Shown here: positions 23,941-35,336 of the stretch, one piece after another
How the letters are laid out: every line of letters begins with the position of its first letter
Numbering within the stretch: the first letter of the stretch is position 1
From: Metaphire vulgaris
Taxonomy: Eukaryota; Annelida; Clitellata; Crassiclitellata; Megascolecidae
Assembly (NCBI GenBank): GCA_018105865.1
Contig: CM030845.1
Coordinates: 10,329,390-10,393,389 of the forward strand
Direction of reading: 5' to 3'
DNA length: 64,000 nucleotides
The notes under the pieces: generated by a model
What the model saw: only the letters and a program-made list of their open reading frames with translations
Databases searched by the model: none
What the model was told of the DNA's origin: nothing
Position numbers and translations under genes: made by a program

Positions 23941-24189
23941 TGTGTGCGCGCGTTGATCTATGGTTGTTTTTTTCGCTGAAAGGTAGAATAATATTAGCCA
24001 GAAAAATTCCAATCGATCTGTCTGGTCTTCCTCGCGAATTGACCCCCTCCGTCCGTTTCTCAGTCAATCCACGACAACACAAAGCGACACAGACGCAGGC
24101 AGACGGCTGGTCGGTTGGTTGGTCGGTTGGTTGGTGGGTCGGTGGGACTTGATCCTGTTTTCCAGGTAAGGCGAGCGAGCGTGTTGGCG

Positions 24190-24272
24190 TCTATAGGAAC
24201 TGAGTGGTTCTATAGTGGTCTATATTCTCGGCGCACTGCTTCTACTCTGATTCACTGGAAGTAATTTCAAAT
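24190..24272 (+). repeat. 83-bp duplicated segment, copy 2
   Basis: See copy 1. The two copies flank the long TA/TG microsatellite cluster in direct orientation. Confidence 0.88.
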
Positions 24273-24324
24273 GCGTGACGCAGACTGCGACCCGCGTATA
24301 CGCCGCATGCCACGGCGCTGGGGC

Positions 24325-24390
24325 CGGTGATACTGCTGCTGGTACTGCTGCTGGTACTGCTGCTGGTACTGCTGCTGGTACTGCTGATGG
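24325..24390. repeat. 12-bp minisatellite (TGCTGCTGGTAC)
   Basis: Five units in tandem. It reads as Ala/Val/Pro-rich on either strand, with no supporting gene structure. Confidence 0.8.
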
Positions 24391-25001
24391 TGGTGGCCGT
24401 ATTGGGCTTGGTCGGCGAACGCTCGTAGCATTACTTAAAACCAGGACCTCCGCCGACAACTGTCTAATTGGGGACCAAAATCTCCGACCGACGACATTAT
24501 CAGTTGAATCTAAATGCCTCTGTACGGGATTTCTAATGATAGTTGTTTGGTTCTAATGATCTCATCCAAATAGAAACACTGGGAATGCAGAGATAACCCT
24601 CGACTACAGTTTCGATCGTTTAACGTTATACAAGTGTTATTTAAATCAAAGAAACGACTGGATTTAATACAAGTATACAACTCTTTCGACGTTTCATATG
24701 CGTATAAGGACTGTAAGTATCCACACATGAAATATCAAGCAATTCAATTTGTTGATTCGTGTTTCGACGCAGGGAACTTTCACGTATCCTCATGTCTTAT
24801 TTTCACAAAAACTGCCAATGTTGGAAGAGGGTGGCACCCACGCTCTCCATTTAGTTAAGTGGTACGATCTATCGATGGAAATAGGCCGCCGTTCACTTTT
24901 CTTCTCTACGTATCTTTCAAGTCTTGCGATAAATCTTTTCTTCATTTCCGTCATTTCGTCGTCATTTATATTCGGTCGTATACACAAACGGTTGTTGCGC
25001 C

Positions 25002-25330
25002 CAGGGGCGTAGCGAGGGGGCAGTGGGGGCGAACCGCCCCAGGCGACACTTGCCCTATTGGAGGCATTTTCGGAATTTGTATAGGCCTATAGGCGGACAT
25101 ACACGGCGATCTTTTTGCGTGTCAAGATTTTTCTGACGTTGAATGAAGGGGCGCAGCAATGCGTCAGGGCGGCATTTTTCGGTTTTAATAAAGATTAAAA
25201 ATGCGACGACCTTTTTTACTTGTCAAAATTTCAGCTGTTTCTGAAGTTGTCTGTTGTGGTTTTTTTTCACCGCGAAAGGCGGCACTTTTTATTTTCGCCC
25301 CAGAGGGCACTTTGTTTCGTCACGCCACTG
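25002..25330. mobile_element. hAT-like MITE (CAGTGGCGTAGCGAGG)
   Basis: Starts CAGGGGCGTAGCGAGG and ends TTCGTCACGCCACTG. The interior is parallel to 36976-37194 (aggcggaca, gtcaggg, cgcgaaaggcggcac). It holds two copies of the recurrent motif. No target duplication was found. Confidence 0.75.
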
Positions 25331-25720
25331 GTCATTTAAATTGCTCTGCCAATAATTGTCAGTAGTTTCGTGTCTTCATCTGCAGTTACATCACTTCTTA
25401 ATAATTGCATCAACACTCTTTGCGGTTCCTGACAATGCCCAGTTGCTAAATTATATTTTGATTCTCATTGAATATATCGATACATTCTGCGCGCTCCCCA
25501 TTGCAATACTGATGGAAAGGAGAAAATAATGACTATATATATATACAGTATATAATAGACACTATATAATAACAAATAGGGGCTAATTTGCTGCCATTTT
25601 GTTGTAAAAAATCGCAAATATTCGCGTGTCTTTGAATTTTCGTCTGCGCAGTGTTTGCTATCGATTGGCATTTTTGGCTGTACGGTAGGAAGCTCAAAGA
25701 TGTCTGGCTGTTTTTTGTAG

Positions 25721-26857
25721 ATGGGAAGTCTTCCACTGAACGGGAACGCTGTATCTAGGATGGTTTCTACCACCGCGATCACCTCCTGTGCCATTTCCTC
25801 GCTATTTCGAGAACACTCGAAGACGACCCGATCTCCCGTCCAGTCTCCTCCGTTCCCAAAACGAATCCTACATCTGCCCGAAGTCGGGAAAACGGAGCCA
25901 AAACTCTCCGATGGAATTCCGGATCGTCATTCCGGCAAACGGGAAAGCGAATTAGAGGAGGATCGTCGGATCAGAGGAAGAAGCAAACCGATCCTGAAGA
26001 TCGGTCCACCGCCGACCCACGCCCGCCGAGCGAGATCGAGAGTCGACCCCGACAGAAAGGTCGACTTTAGATCGGAGGTCGTCGTCTTCCACTTCGACCG
26101 AGAGCGAGGCGAGCACGTCGGCTGCGAAAGTCAGCCGCTCAACGGCGAACCAGAGCCGAGAATCGGTAGCAGCGGCGGCGGTGGCGGCACTCCGATTCTG
26201 CGCCGTCAGAACAGCGGAAGGGCGACGAATCTTCTCGGATCTCCTGTGACAACGTTTCCCGGATCAATAGCCACGAATCGCAACAACAACAACAACAGCA
26301 ACAGCAATAACAACAACAACAACAACAGCGTGGAAGTCCGTTCCAACGGTGCAGTAGAAGTCGACGGATGGAGAAACCCCAACGCAGCAGCAGCAGCAGC
26401 AGCAGCAACCTCTGCGCTGCGGTGGCAACAGGGACGTCACCCCGTCTCCCTCCCCCCGAAGAACTGCGGTGGCGACGAGGAGGCCCGACCGCTCCCCGTC
26501 CTCAGCGACGCCGTTCACTTTCAGTATTTCGTCGACGATTCGAGGAATTCCATCCTCCAGTTCTCGCTTCCGCTCGGCGTCGGAACTTCCGCCAACGACG
26601 TGGTCGTCAAGGCGAACAGGTACGGCGACAAAATCCGTGTCTTCGGCGGCGGCGGCGGCGGCGGCGGCGGCGTCGTCGGCGGGGTGCCGAGCGAGAAGTG
26701 CCGCGAGCTGTGCGAACGCTTTGCGCTGCCCGTCAGAGTCGACGCGTATCAGATAAACGCCCGTATCGACATCAACGGCGTTCTTTTCGTCGAAGCTCCC
26801 ATTCTGCCAAACGAATCCCTAAAACCATGTCTGCATCCGGTGCGAAAAGCCGTCTGA
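25721..26857 (+). CDS. Small heat shock protein (alpha-crystallin/HSP20 domain) with long disordered N-terminus
   Basis: 378 codons with no visible intron, much richer in GC than the flanks. Residues about 261-362 look like an alpha-crystallin domain: a strand pattern ending DVVVKANRYGDKIRVFG, then CRELCERFALPVRVDAYQI, then the diagnostic INGVLFVEAP, equivalent to the DGVL.VEAP of HSP20 proteins. Such proteins bind unfolding clients as ATP-independent chaperones. A nine-glycine run sits in the loop between strands, and no clear C-terminal I-x-I/V motif is seen. Residues 1-260 are basic and low in complexity, with Asn runs, an Ala run and a Gly run, and have no recognised domain. The ATG follows ttttttgtag, which could be a splice acceptor, so an upstream exon is possible. 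The domain call is fairly safe, the start less so. Confidence 0.68.
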   Translation: MGSLPLNGNAVSRMVSTTAITSCAISSLFREHSKTTRSPVQSPPFPKRILHLPEVGKTEPKLSDGIPDRHSGKRESELEEDRRIRGRSKPILKIGPPPTHARRARSRVDPDRKVDFRSEVVVFHFDRERGEHVGCESQPLNGEPEPRIGSSGGGGGTPILRRQNSGRATNLLGSPVTTFPGSIATNRNNNNNSNSNNNNNNNSVEVRSNGAVEVDGWRNPNAAAAAAAATSALRWQQGRHPVSLPPKNCGGDEEARPLPVLSDAVHFQYFVDDSRNSILQFSLPLGVGTSANDVVVKANRYGDKIRVFGGGGGGGGGVVGGVPSEKCRELCERFALPVRVDAYQINARIDINGVLFVEAPILPNESLKPCLHPVRKAV

Positions 26858-27234
26858 GACAGGGTAATAGGCTAGCCACTCTCCCGCGTATATGAACCGT
26901 TTTCCGAGCTTGGATTCTGTCGAATCGAACGTGGCAAAATTCTAAGTCTAACTGTCGACGGAGTTTTTGGAACTATCGCACAACGTATACATCCATGACG
27001 TTTTATCAGCGTTGAACTTCGGTGAAACTACATAATTTATTACAATAAATTTAAATGGTTGAATATTGTTCATAGGTCTTCCGCGAGTTAAGATTAGAGT
27101 TACACTAGAAGACATTCGCTGCGTCATTGAATTATTTTAACAGAAATTATTTAAGACCGTATCTTGTATAATAATATTAATGCGAGCTCTTCACGAAAAG
27201 GGGTGCATGGGACAAACAATAATTTTTTAGTGCG

Positions 27235-27625
27235 AAGGTTTAGGTTTTTGAAAAATGGAATAGTTAGGACGAAAATGCAATAACAGTTGAAACAATAAAC
27301 GGATTGAAAAGTTACCTAGAATAACCGGGTTATTAAATACGAAGATAAGTTATTGTTGATTTCTCGCAGACATGAACCATAAAGCACTCAAGTCGTATAC
27401 CTTAAAGCACGTTGCGTAAATCTGTTTAGCTGCCTTCAGCACAAGAGGCCACAACAATGCAAACTGTACAAGAAACGAGTGGGACCGAGGAGAAAGTGCT
27501 AATGCTAGGGTATACTCTATACAGTGGGTCTATGGAACAGTTCGGACGAAAACCGCTGATACAATAAATGAATTCAAAGTTATCTAGGAAAATATGGTTA
27601 TTAAATATTGAGGGTAATTAATTAG
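27235..27625 (+). repeat. Two diverged copies of a piece of about 85 bp
   Basis: gacgaaaatgcaataacagt..aacaataaacggattgaaaa at 27258 resembles gacgaaaaccgctgatacaa..taaatgaattcaaagttatc at 27545. Both lead to ggttattaaata. They are 3' of the HSP20-like gene. Confidence 0.6.
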
Positions 27626-27688
27626 TAATTCCTGTGTTTTTCACACAAGCTGAGATCTCCTTAATCACTCGAAATCACGCTACGATTA

Positions 27689-27690
27689 CG

Positions 27691-27762
<72 letters not shown>
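27689..27762. repeat. (ATT)n microsatellite
   Basis: About 24 units of att, between two diverged copies of unique sequence upstream and unassigned DNA downstream. Confidence 0.93.
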
Positions 27763-28458
27763 TAAACTTCTATTTGAACTTGCAGTGTGATTAGAGCGAG
27801 ATTTGATGGCATTGCTAAAATAATTCCGACTGCATCGTTGGCTGAGGGTGTTGGCCATTGGTGTTTCTCTCAGTGGTTTTGAGCGTGAACAACTGAACAC
27901 AGCAGACAACGCAATCGATCTCTGTGCATCGATCGAGTGGAGAGTGAGTAAGTAGATCTGGCGCACATCACGAACAACGCTGCTTAGGCCTACCTCTCAT
28001 AAGAATACCGCAACGCAATAGCCTAGCTCAACTTCGATCCGGTTCTGGTCGTGACAGAACATACTCAGATCGGAATCGACAGCTTGGCCGCTGTGTTGTT
28101 CTAAGAATGTCCGATTAAGCTCACGATGTCGAGCATTTAGCAGAATCTTGCAACAATATAATTATAAGCTATAAATGTATTAATAGATATATTATGAGTT
28201 TTTAGGGGAAAAGACTTAGGTGCTGAAATATGTATCTTGTACAATGATGAAAGATAGTCTTTCGAGGGAAATTCTCCTCTAGAAGCTCTTCAGGTTTCCG
28301 AGTTTCTTGATAAGTAATGATTCGTTGCGCTTTTCGGTGGATATGCTTGCTTCTGAAAGGCAAAAATCTCCCCAAACTCGAGCGTAGGTCCTATAACAAA
28401 AACGTTTACTCCAAAGTCTGTACCAGGTAACTACAGCACTATACACTATAGAGTAGAT

Positions 28459-28741
28459 CAGAGGCGGACCGAGGGTATGCGGCGCCCGGGGACAAAGTGC
28501 ACACCGTTGGCGCCCCTAACATTGTTGACGAGCAAAAAATGGTCGTCACATCGTTTTCGGCGCCCCTCATCTCTTACGGCGCCCCTCTCCATTTAGCGCT
28601 GACGAGCAAAAAAAGGTCATAACACCTGTTTCTTCGTCTTTATTGTGCGTTTCACTAATTACCCAAATACCCGATTTTGGCGCCCCTCACCTCGGCGCCC
28701 GGGGACATATGTACCTCCCCTGCCCCCTCTGTCCGCCTCTG
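28459..28741. mobile_element. hAT-like MITE (CAGAGGCGGACCGAGG)
   Basis: Starts CAGAGGCGGACCGAGG, ends CTGTCCGCCTCTG. The 8-bp duplication GAGTAGAT is perfect. It has two copies of GACGAGCAAAAAA.GGTC.T. Confidence 0.87.
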
Positions 28742-28751
28742 GAGTAGATAA

Positions 28752-28832
28752 CAACAACGACGACGACGACGATGATGATGATAATGTTGTTGTTGCTGCT
28801 GCTGCTGATAATGATGATGATGATGATGATAC
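28752..28832. repeat. (GAC)n/(GAT)n/(GCT)n compound microsatellite
   Basis: acgacgacgacgatgatgat, then ttgttgttgctgctgctgctg, then atgatgatgatg, directly after the MITE 28459-28741. Confidence 0.88.
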
Positions 28833-29888
28833 ACATCTATAGCGCCCGTCTTTGCGCTAAGCTTAGTTATCAACCAGTGGCGCTTCAAATCCATCCGCAA
28901 GAGAGCGAGTCAATTCCATGAATAAGTATTTTAGTACAGTATAGGTACTAAAGACCGGAACATTAAAGTGTGTAGCTAGGTTCCTATGATTAAAGTTTAC
29001 GAACGACAGAGATAGCAGACAGTATGTCTGCCTGCTATAAGAAGCGCATCATGCAGTGTAGGCGTATACTGTATACGGCGAATAGATTTGTTGATTGTTA
29101 GAAAATGAATTAGCACAGAAAACAGGGTGTTTTTAAACATTGCAAAATGAACGCTACATTTAGCGCTCTTAGCGCTCTTCAATGCTTAGATTTTACAGTC
29201 CTTCAACGAGCATTTTCGCAAGTCATTATTAATTAGCACAGCACAAGAGAATGGAGCCGAGAAAGAATAGGTTTTTTTAAAGTGTTCGCATCCTTTAAAG
29301 CCAATTAACCCGAAAACCAATTTACCAGTTAACTGTTCCGTTAGCTTTAATGGCTTGGCGGTTCCATGAAGTCTGCTCTTCACTTCCTTCTGCATCCGTT
29401 GAAATGACTGCGTATTTTACGCATTGTCAAATGCGTTCGACCGCCCATAGAATAGACCCGATATAATCATTCAGACGACCGCAATTTCGGGCTGGACCCC
29501 AATTGGAGAGGGAGAGAAGGGAGTGGAGGGGGAGGGGTGGAGGTAGGTGAACGTTTTCTTCCTACAGAAAATGACGCGCGATGGTTATTTGGGTGTATGA
29601 GTGAAATTTTCTTAGCCCAAAATTAGCTCAGATCCTAACAATTAATGAAACTGTTTCCTGATTTGTGCGTGAAGGAATGTTGAAGCTCTACAATAATAAT
29701 TGTCAACTGACGTGACAATCCTGATTTGTCACCAGTCTGTCTGACCGACGCATGTTCTCTGTTACACCAGTTCAGCCATTTGCACAAAAATTAACTATAT
29801 CGATTGCCAGAAGAGGTAATTGATACTCGATGGAACTAAATAATAAATTTGCCCGCGAAAGTGACCTAATTCGTTAATAGTTATAAGA

Positions 29889-29907
29889 CTTATTATTATT
29901 ATTATTA

Positions 29908-29957
<50 letters not shown>
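29889..29957. repeat. (ATT)n microsatellite
   Basis: About 20 units with one irregularity (attaattta). Confidence 0.92.
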
Positions 29958-29958
<1 letters not shown>

Positions 29959-30244
29959 TAGGTGTTTACCCGTCAAAAATGACGGGGGAGATTGGCTGTT
30001 CTACCACCCGATTTTGTGCAAATGCAAGAGGATTTTGCGCAATTAATTTCCCTAACTCGCCGCCTTTTCCTTCAACCGAGTTAACGCCCATTCGCGTGAA
30101 TTTTCTGAAACTTGATAGTCAACGTTAGTGTAATGATTTGGCAGTGTCGAACGACATGCAGTGCTTGATTCTCCTGTTTGCTGTGCTGCTTTTTCACTCC
30201 AACCAATAGCCTGGTCCTCATTCTCATTTTATTGTCGCAAACCT

Positions 30245-30350
30245 CGTGAATGCTGGACTTTTTTGTTTTGCACAGACGGTTAGAAAGAGGAATAAAAAGG
30301 CTAAACAATGGTGCAAACCTCATCTTATTAGCTCTTGTATAGCCTGAGAT
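30245..30350 (+). repeat. Diverged duplicate of 30762-30860, copy 1
   Basis: ttttgttttgcac.gacggtt, agaaagaggaataaa, atggtgcaaac and agcctgagatatagcaaatt occur in the same order in both copies. Confidence 0.8.
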
Positions 30351-30761
30351 ATAGCAAATTCAAAAAGTAGGAAACTAAAATTAAAATATTTAATGGAACA
30401 GAAATCGATTTAGGAATTCAATCATGATCCAACAATAGCATCAATGGGAATGGACATAATGCCTTCGCTGGATCATGTAATTTTGATCAGAATTCTCAGA
30501 ATTCAAAACTTACGCGAAATTCACCGATAATAATTATGTTCAAACATTGGGGTCATCGGGTTAGAATTGATAGATCTTTGCCAAATGTCAACCGATTTTC
30601 AAACTTTTTGGTTTATTTTGTTCCTCTGACATCCCTTTAGAACTTTGCCGCTACCAAAGTGGGGTTACCGCTTAAAATATTTTGCTAGGGGGCTTTAAAC
30701 ATTTTTCGGGGGAGAGGGTTATATTTTAGGCCGTAAAGTGAACTCTACCCTCAATTTTTTT

Positions 30762-30860
30762 TTGTTTTGCACGGACGGTTAGAAAGAGGAATAAACAATC
30801 TAAAAAATGGTGCAAACTTCATCTTTTTAGCTCCTACATAGCCTGAGATATAGCAAATTT
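30762..30860 (+). repeat. Diverged duplicate of 30245-30350, copy 2
   Basis: Same phrases as copy 1, about 510 bp apart. No terminal repeats or coding sense were found. Confidence 0.8.
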
Positions 30861-31009
30861 AAAACGTTACAGCAACCATTTCTGAGAACGCTTTTCCGAA
30901 AATTATATCCCCAGTACGGTGACGACGTCTGAAAATTTAATCCCCACTTGAGGGGTTAAATATGAAAAATAGGTATTGAGGCTAGGAATGAATAAATAAA
31001 TATATATAT

Positions 31010-31680
31010 ATAATGGGGGGCAGGGCATTGGGAGAGGGAAGGGAGGTTTGGGAGGAAGGTGGGTTGTACGGGTTTTTTCGGCAGCGTTGTGTAGGTTTGG
31101 AAACGGGGTTTGGGGCCGGTGGGGTAGGGCGGAGCGCTGATGGGTTGGGGCCTGGGCGATTGGGAGAGGGATGGGTAGTTGGAAGGGGATGGGGAGAGGG
31201 AAGGGAACGGGGTTTTAGGGCCGGGGCAGGAATGGGTTGGGGCTGGAATGGGTTGGGCCCGAGGCGATTGGGAGAGGGATGGGGAGAGGGAAAAGAGATG
31301 GGGAGAGGGAAGGGGAACGGGGGTTTGGGGCCTGGGCCGGGATGGGTTGGGGCCAGGGCGATTGGGAGAGGGATGGGGAGAGGGAAAAGGGTTGGGGAAA
31401 CGGAAGGGGAACGGGGTTTGGGGGGGATTGGGAGAGGGATGGGGAGAGGAAAAAGGGTTGGGGAGACGGAAGGGAACAGGATTTTTGGGGGCGATTGGGA
31501 GAAGGATGGGGAGAGGGAAAAGGGTTGGGGAGACGGAAAGGAACACGGGGTTTGGGGGCGATTAAGAGGGGATGGTGAGAGGGAAGGAGATGGGGATAGG
31601 GAAGGAAAAGGGGTTTGGGGCTGGGGCGGGAATGGGTTGGGCCTGGGCGATTGAGAGAGGGATGGGGTGAGGAACGGGAG
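31010..31680. repeat. G-rich minisatellite, unit about 55-65 bp
   Basis: Repeats of cgattgggagagggatgggg, agagggaaaagggttgggg and acggggtttggggc. The plus strand has many G runs and is strand-asymmetric. Open frames of up to 244 codons (Pro-rich) follow from the repeat. Confidence 0.88.
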
Positions 31681-31828
31681 TTTGCTGCAATTAAGACGCT
31701 TCGTTAAACGCTCCATTGACAGTTTTGATTAAACAATATTTGGTTGTCAATGACAACAGCGTCTTGCAATACCCGCCGTGTTGCGGACGGACAGACGCGA
31801 CAGACGGACATCGAGAATTATATATATA

Positions 31829-31829
31829 G

Positions 31830-31867
<38 letters not shown>

Positions 31868-31868
31868 C
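31829..31868. repeat. (ATT)n microsatellite
   Basis: About 13 units, preceded by tatatata. It probably marks the tail of a short retroelement. Confidence 0.88.
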
Positions 31869-32345
31869 AAGACGACTTTTATCACACCTTGGGCATGACG
31901 GATGCCAAAGTCTAGGGCATATTTAGAAATGTCACTTGCACGAGTTGTTAAACAAGTGAGTCTTTAGAAGTTTAGAACCTTCCGGAATGATACGGTAGAA
32001 TTGGTTTTCGTGGCGTTCACGGGCAGCAACGCAACGAGTTCCACGCAAAGACAATAGGATTTCCACTTGAAACTCCGACCTATCTTCGAACTTGGCATCT
32101 TGGCTGGAGGAGAATACGAGTAAATGTTCATAGCTACATCATGAGCGAAGTCCGGAACAGGTGTCATTCGAGATGGTTCTCGAGACAAGTGAAGCGCTGT
32201 AATCCGGACTGAAAGGATCATTGGAGGCTTGATGAGTGAACCTGCATCGCACGAAGATGAAGCGTTCTGGAATTCGAGGCTAATGATTAACGAAGCTTGT
32301 CTCTAAGGAGAGGCGTTATATTATTGTCAATTTTTACGTCTAGAA

Positions 32346-32369
32346 CTTCGATTAGATGATGATGATGAT

Positions 32370-32419
<50 letters not shown>

Positions 32420-32463
32420 TAATAATAATAATGTGATTTAAAGTGGTTTAGGAAGTTAAGTAA
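32346..32463. repeat. (AAT)n with SINE family B tail, cut by a MITE
   Basis: An (AAT)n tract is followed by GTGATTTAAAGTGGTTTAGG. The tail is broken by the element at 32464-32880 and resumes after it with actgcgtgaaaaccactg. Confidence 0.65.
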
Positions 32464-32880
32464 GGGGCTGTCCATTAATTACGTCAACAATTTTTGGGCA
32501 ATTTTTGACACCTCCCCTCTTGTCAACAACTGTCAACTTTCAGTGACCCTCTATAATTATGTCAACAACTTTTGACCCCCTCACTAAGACCAGTAACGGG
32601 TCCCATAAAAAGTTTAGAAGGTTATTATTTTTACAGCGATGAGACCTTTTCCTCTTTCTTTTGTTCGTCAAGTGTCATAATATGTGGTGGTGGTGACCTT
32701 TTTTGCTTGTCAGGTTTTTTCCGCTGTAATAAATAATATTCCATAAAATTTCCTATATTTTATCATTTGTAAAAACTGAAATTGTTGACGTCAACTTCTC
32801 TTGACCCCTCCTCCCCCTGTCAACAACTGTCAAACCTTTTCAACCCCCCTAATTTTTTCACGTAATTAATGAACAGCCCC
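32464..32880. mobile_element. MITE with GGGGCTGTCCATTAATTACG ends, 3-bp duplication
   Basis: 417 bp, long inverted ends (GGGGCTGTCCATTAATTACG; CGTAATTAATGAACAGCCCC) with repeated tttgaccc and gtcaacaactgtcaa phrases. TAA stands on both sides, as in PIF/Harbinger elements. It has no coding sequence and is inserted in a SINE tail. Confidence 0.85.
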
Positions 32881-33094
32881 TAAGACTGCGTGAAAACCAC
32901 TGTATTCTGCTATGATATTTGAAGACAGAGAAAAGGAGACGCATTGACTTTTTAGAAAATCAGCAGCCGATAACAGTCAATGCATGTTCAAGACAGGCGT
33001 TTGCAAAAGACAGTACAGCCTGGTAAAAATCGTTAGATCTTCAACCCAATGAAGCAGTAGGCTACTATTCAAAGCCTTAATCCGCCTGAAGGTT

Positions 33095-33178
33095 TCGAAT
33101 CATCTCATATCAGATGTCTTTGTAAAGCGCTCTTGACTATGGCCTTCGCCAGGCAGATAGCACTATATAAATTGTCGT

Positions 33179-33242
<64 letters not shown>
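33095..33242 (+). repeat. SINE/LINE-type 3' tail ending in (AAT)n
   Basis: gtaaagcgctcttgactatg and gcactatataaattgtcg, then about 60 bp of (AAT)n. Similar tails (gcgctatataa) are seen at 5820-5880 and 6935-6950. Confidence 0.5.
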
Positions 33243-33243
<1 letters not shown>

Positions 33244-33380
33244 TGACGAGTTTTATTCTGAGCGGCGTAGGGCCAATTATCCGAAATTTGTGATGGACGC
33301 AATTACTGAGCAGAAACATGCACAACTAGAACTTGCATCACTAACTATTTTCTACTATTTTCAAGACACTGTATGCAAAG

Positions 33381-33916
33381 TAGGGCTGCGCCGAGTAACT
33401 CGAGTAACGCGAGTACTCGACTCCAAATTGGAGTCGAGTAATTTTTTTGGAGTCGAGTACTCGCATAGAATAACTAAACAAAGAATAGAATAGATAAATA
33501 AAGAATAACCAAAGAATTTCATTAAAATTTGGCCTACCGTTATTTGTTACAAATAATTATTAATCAGTCTTATTTAGGTTATTCTTATTCGTTATGCCCC
33601 AGTTAGTTAAGATGTTGTCCACAGTGGGCCAACTCTAGTGAAGACCTCATATTTTTGCCAGTACCGGTAAAATAGTTTCTGTTCTGTAACTTCTGTTATA
33701 CTAAATTTGAAAACGCTTGAATATCCGAAAAATTGATATGTAACTGTATCTAATGTTCTGCTTTGGTTAAATGAGGGCCATGAGGCAAATAATAAGCATT
33801 ATGTGACGTGTAACGTTTGCAAATCATGTATTTCCGGTTTTACGCGAGTACTCGAGTACTCGCTAAGCTACTCGACTCCTACTCGACTCCTAAACTACTC
33901 GGTTAGCGCAGCCCTA
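33381..33916. mobile_element. hAT-like element with GAGTACTCG-rich ends
   Basis: 536 bp from TAGGGCTGCGCCGAG to AGCGCAGCCCTA, with a perfect 8-bp duplication ATGCAAAG at 33373-33380 and 33917-33924. Both ends carry several ACTCGAGTACTCG-type palindromes, probable transposase-binding repeats. It has no coding capacity. Confidence 0.85.
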
Positions 33917-34683
33917 ATGCAAAGGCTATTTTATTTGAAGGCAAATGAAAGTGAAAGCGTGAATGAGATTCATTGCACCAAGAGGAAGTGGTAGCAGTAA
34001 TTAGGCCTATGCTGAATGAGTGTAACTTGGATCATTATATTATTATGAAACTGGTTTGTTTGATTATCTAGAGATTGAATGACCCTATTTTGAAGATCGT
34101 TTATTCAAACGAAAACCGTAGTGAACAGGTTAATTATCGGCCAATGAGTTTGCTTCTACAGTATTGGGCGCGAATGGTTTATAAATGACTATTCAAAGAA
34201 AGATGATTAATTAAATCGCCCAACAAAGGCATACTTTTAAACCAGTCAAAAGAGGTTCGTAATCCATCAAACCTGACGAACTTACAGTAAAAGACTCTTT
34301 CAGATTTGTGAAAAGTTGGGTAGTACTTTACTGTTTTTATCCAGAATTTGTCCACGATAGGCCTATAAAAGTTCAGAACAATCCAATGCACCTCTCAGAA
34401 AACCTAGGACAAATTAGCGAAATGTTAAAATCAGAAAATGCGTCCATTTTCTCAGAAGTATCCTGAAGCAAAGGAACAAAGGAAGAGATTTAGTCTATGG
34501 TTCGTTTGAGAAGGGCATTCCGGTAGCCACATAACAAAAACTAATTCGTGATGTAAAGGGACTAATCAAATGCGCAAAAACGTAGTCTCTCTCTCTCTCT
34601 CTCTCCCTCGATCCCTGGAGGCTCGTTTCATACTGTTGAGTAGACTTCATTTGAGCGTTTGAGCGCTGCTCGGAGTATTATAA

Positions 34684-34852
34684 TCACAACGGTCGTGGGA
34701 TGCTGGCGTAGAGACCGAGCAGACATACGACGCTGGAAACGACAAACACCCAGAAGAAGACCGCATCGACCACCTTTGCCAGCACCTTCCATTCGCCGGC
34801 CGAGGAGGAGGAGGAGGAGGAGGAGGGGGAAGAGGGGGAGTCGTCGGACGCA

Positions 34853-34885
<33 letters not shown>

Positions 34886-35336
34886 TCACCGTTCGACGGT
34901 CCGCCGACGAGACACCCGCACTCCTTGCACTCCGGGGTTGCGGCGGCCGCCGTCCCGACGCAGCGGTCCGGAGGAGTGAGGCGTCCCAGGCGGCGTCCGC
35001 GCTGTCCGCTCTTCCAGTCCCTCAGACGAAAGTCCACCTCGCTGAGTATGGACAGATTGTCCATGTCCACTTCCGGGCAGTGGAGCCGGCGGTGGTGGAG
35101 GCTTCCGTGGTTGACGTGACCTAGGGACGTCGTCGTCGTCGTCATCGGGGGATCGGTGCGGGAGTTCCCTCGGTTCGGTTTGCCGACGTCGTCGAACTTG
35201 CGCCAGCGCAAGAAGATCCGGCGAAGCGCCGACGGAACTCTTTGCTTTGTATCCTTGCGCAGGAAGATGTTCGTGACGATGACGGCCATTACCAGCGCAA
35301 TCGACACCATGACCATCGTCAGGCCGAACAGGATTC
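34684..35336 (-). CDS. nAChR last exon: M3, cytoplasmic loop, M4, stop
   Basis: The acceptor ttcgtgacag continues codon GGA to give GILFGLTMVMVSIALVMAVI (M3), then NIFLRKDTKQRVPSALRRIF. The M3-M4 loop has Thr, Ala and Ser runs, including ten Ala codons. M4 is VDAVFFWVFVVSSVVCLLGL, followed by YASIPRPL and TGA. The spacing is normal for the family, with a short extracellular tail. Confidence 0.93.

Larger units (their letters stand above)
26858..28450. other. 3' flank of the HSP20-like gene and unassigned DNA
   Basis: Contains aataaa signals (for example at 27046), the duplicated pieces at 27258/27545 and the (ATT)n tract. No further gene is seen. Confidence 0.45.

Noticed and set aside
25465..25794. 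109-codon minus-strand frame overlapping the start of the HSP20-like gene
   Set aside because: No recognisable domain, partly AT-rich simple sequence. Treated as a shadow.
26139..26895. Antisense and alternative frames in the HSP20-like gene (Cys-rich, Arg-rich)
   Set aside because: Shadows of trinucleotide runs in the real frame.
30956..31716. Pro-rich and Gly-rich open frames on both strands
   Set aside because: They follow the G-rich minisatellite, and no unique domain is present.
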